A stretch of DNA of 64,000 nt from Prorocentrum cordatum (lineage: Eukaryota > Sar > Dinophyceae > Prorocentrales > Prorocentraceae): assembly GCA_963575745.1 (NCBI GenBank), contig CAUYUJ010000693.1, positions 40,001 through 104,000 of the forward strand, read 5' to 3'. The translations under genes were made by a program, and so were the position numbers. Of the stretch, positions 62,249-64,000 are shown in pieces (position 1 is the first letter of the stretch; the number at the start of each line of letters is the position of its first letter). The notes under the pieces were generated by a model, which made no database searches, had not been told where the DNA came from, and saw only the letters and a list, made by a program, of their open reading frames with translations.

Positions 62249-62838
62249 AGCTCGAAGCCGATGTCTCCATCCAGAAGACCGACCACCAGGAAGGCAATTT
62301 CCCGAGGCAGCTCTAACTCCAGGTCGTCCAAGGACGGAGCAGGGCTGTCACAGACGTAAGCATTCCAGCCTTCGCTGTCCACGATGGTGCGGGCGGTGCT
62401 CGTAGCCACGTGCGCTGCAACGACCGCGTCGACATGATCTGAGTCCGGCACCTCCGACCGCTCCAACTGCGAGAACAACTTAAACTCACGACTGCGATCG
62501 TCATGCCAGCCTGGGTCCGACGGGTCCCACTCGTCACCCCAAAGCTCGTCGCGATGGTCACGTCCATCAGGCGCTCGTGGAAGCTCAAGGGGTCGTCTTG
62601 CCGGCTGTTCTAGGTCGGGATCCTCTCCCCCAGGGCTGCGCGCGCGCGCCGGCACTCGCGGCTCGGGCAGAGACCTCGGAATGCTGCTGCCGTCGGTCGC
62701 AACCGTCTCGGTTGGATCAGTCGGAGGCTCCCCATGTCCTCCAACTCGTGCTCCAGAGACGGCGATCGCGGTCTCGGCCGCGAGGCTCTGGAAGAGACCG
62801 CGGCGTCCAGTCTCGCCTGTCTCACTCGCTGCCGGCAA
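62245..62838 (-). pseudogene. Copia integrase-RT linker
   Basis: An acidic, Pro-rich frame (EPRVPARARSPGGEDPDLEQ, DPSDPGWHDDRSREFKLFSQ) lies between the integrase and RT. Such linkers are poorly conserved. It has no catalytic motif. Confidence 0.45.
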
Positions 62839-63985
62839 TGGCGGCGCGATCGGGAAGTCAGGCGGCTGACCTGGACCCCGAGGTTCGGCACCTGAGGCAT
62901 AAGATTGCGAACGCCCTCCAACGTGTCATCGGTGACAGCCAGGAGCTGCACCCAGAGGGTCTCGTTCCAACAAGCGCCCAGAGATTCCTGGACTAACAAG
63001 CGACGGCGAGGATCGTGAAGAAGATATCGCACTTCCTCCCGGGTGCCACTGACCCACCAATAGATGGTCGAATGGTAGTGGCCGCGACTAGGTGCTGCTT
63101 CGCGGCGCCCGTTACCCAGGCGAACGGCCACCGCTCCAGATGGGTGCAAGTCGCAAGCAGCAACGAAAAGAGCAGCGTCAAATAGCTTGGCATGTCTGCG
63201 CGTTGCTGGTGCCAACCTCCATCTGCCCTCATCGCCCACCTCGTAACCCAGCAACATGCTCGAGCCACGGCTTATCTGCTCGAGCTCGTGGATCAAGAAC
63301 TGGCACGGGATCGCGTCGTTCCGAGCCGGCGCCGCCAGGAACGCCAGCCAGATGATCGACCGACGCATGTCGGGAATCCTCACAGCCATCACCCTGTTCT
63401 GCCACCGTGCCTCCGCGACCCCCTCGTCGAGCCTGTCCAGAGAAACCGCCGGACAAGGCCCTCTCCAGCCCGTCGCGTCTTCGTTGGGCGGATCGCAATA
63501 TATATCATCGAAGTGGCCGGGTTGCAAGTTGATCAGCTGGCCTGTCAACCGGGTCTTGGTGCGCGCTGCTAGCTTCAGGCGGTCCTCGGCATTGCCCTGC
63601 GCGATCGCGGCAAGTGACAACTCTCGTAACCGGTGAATGCGGCGGCTGCTCTCAACCCCACCCGCACTGTCATCTACCGCGGAGCCAGGCCCAACCACCT
63701 CCTGCAGCAGGTTCGGGACTCGTCCAAAAAGAGATGCATATGGAGTCTGTCCGTGCACCGAGACAAGGCAATTCAAAGCCAGTACGCTCTCGAAGAAGAT
63801 CTCCCGCACGTTCCAACCTTCGGCCCAGGTGCTGCCCTCGTCCGAGAAAAGGGCGCCCCCTAGTCCGATACCATGAACACGGGGGGCGAGTAGACGCGAA
63901 ACCAGATGTGCACGATGGCCGGGGGCGCGTGCTGAGGCTCCTTCGAATCGATGAACACTTGATGCAAAGGTCTATCAAGTGAACA
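62610..63985 (-). pseudogene. Copia integrase C-terminal region
   Basis: Near 63,850-63,985 one frame reads IWFRVYSPPVFMVSD, like the strand with the second catalytic Asp of the integrase core, followed by a frame change. The 399-codon frame from 63,809 continues with LVSVHGQTPYASLFGR and a RLTGQLINLQPGHFDDIYC stretch, then ATGWRGPCPAVSLDRLDEG. The GWRGP phrase is what I recall from the tail of dinoflagellate copia integrases. The remainder to 62,610 is variable and partly Arg-rich. Integrase inserts the cDNA copy into the genome. Confidence 0.65.
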
Positions 63986-64000
63986 GCGATGCCATCATCC

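Larger units (their letters stand above)
60511..63985 (-). mobile_element. Decayed Ty1/copia-type element, right-edge truncated
   Basis: The minus strand carries, in copia order, an integrase C-terminal part, a variable linker, an RVT_2-type reverse transcriptase and a copia RNase H ending at a stop at 60,511. Several frameshifts and in-frame stops break it. No LTR is recognisable beyond 60,511, where spacer and GGA tract follow. The integrase core and gag would lie beyond the window edge. Confidence 0.82.

Overview
The window looks like accessory (repeat-dominated) nuclear DNA of a eukaryotic alga, most probably a dinoflagellate. The case rests on the style of the mobile elements: LINE-type reverse transcriptases carrying C2H2 fingers, a reverse transcriptase/RNase H with an 'HVGVDYAPGRRRR'-like thumb, and a Ty1/copia polyprotein with a GWRGP integrase tail. 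Other support comes from GC-rich DNA, long GGA/CTC tracts, satellites, and no bacterial operon structure. The dinoflagellate assignment comes from recalled family resemblance, not from a search. I see no rRNA, tRNA, CRISPR array or intact host housekeeping gene.

Layout. 0-8.4 kb: low-complexity and satellite DNA with one faint decayed coding trace. 8.4-11.1 kb (minus): 5'-truncated reverse transcriptase + RNase H element A. 11.1-15.1 kb: degenerate tandem repeats, GC-rich filler and the first copy of a hairpin-rich MITE (MITE-1). 15.1-18.2 kb (minus): element E, the best preserved coding unit, with ORF1 (zinc knuckle plus coiled coil) and ORF2 (AP-endonuclease-like) in one frame separated by a single UGA in the context UGA CUAG. 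18.5-24.3 kb: dispersed repeats and the second MITE-1. 24.4-26.6 kb: an 89-bp satellite. 26.7-32.2 kb: repeats, MITE-2 copies and a SAP-domain fragment. 32.3-36.9 kb and 38.6-43.2 kb (minus): elements B and C, two frameshifted copies of one LINE family (endonuclease, reverse transcriptase, C2H2 fingers, then a shared C-terminal domain I do not recognise). 43.2-44.3 kb: a 27-bp satellite invaded by a 458-bp foldback element. 44.3-47 kb: direct repeats and 65-bp palindromic minisatellites bracketing an orphan 269-aa ORF. 47-60.1 kb: arrays of 'CCAAGACGGCC'-type repeats, pentamer arrays, MITE-2/3/4 copies and very long GGA tracts. 60.5-64 kb (minus): a decayed Ty1/copia polyprotein (integrase, reverse transcriptase, RNase H) running off the right edge.

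How the parts relate. Almost everything recognisable is selfish DNA or its debris. Elements A, B, C, E and the copia copy supply endonuclease, reverse transcriptase, RNase H and integrase activities. The MITEs have terminal inverted repeats (perfect 5-6 bp target-site duplications in several copies) but no coding capacity, and no transposase for them is visible here. The most notable points are the possible stop-codon readthrough joining ORF1 to ORF2 in element E, the MITE families whose terminal repeats are themselves hairpins, and the shared unknown domain behind the reverse transcriptases of B and C.
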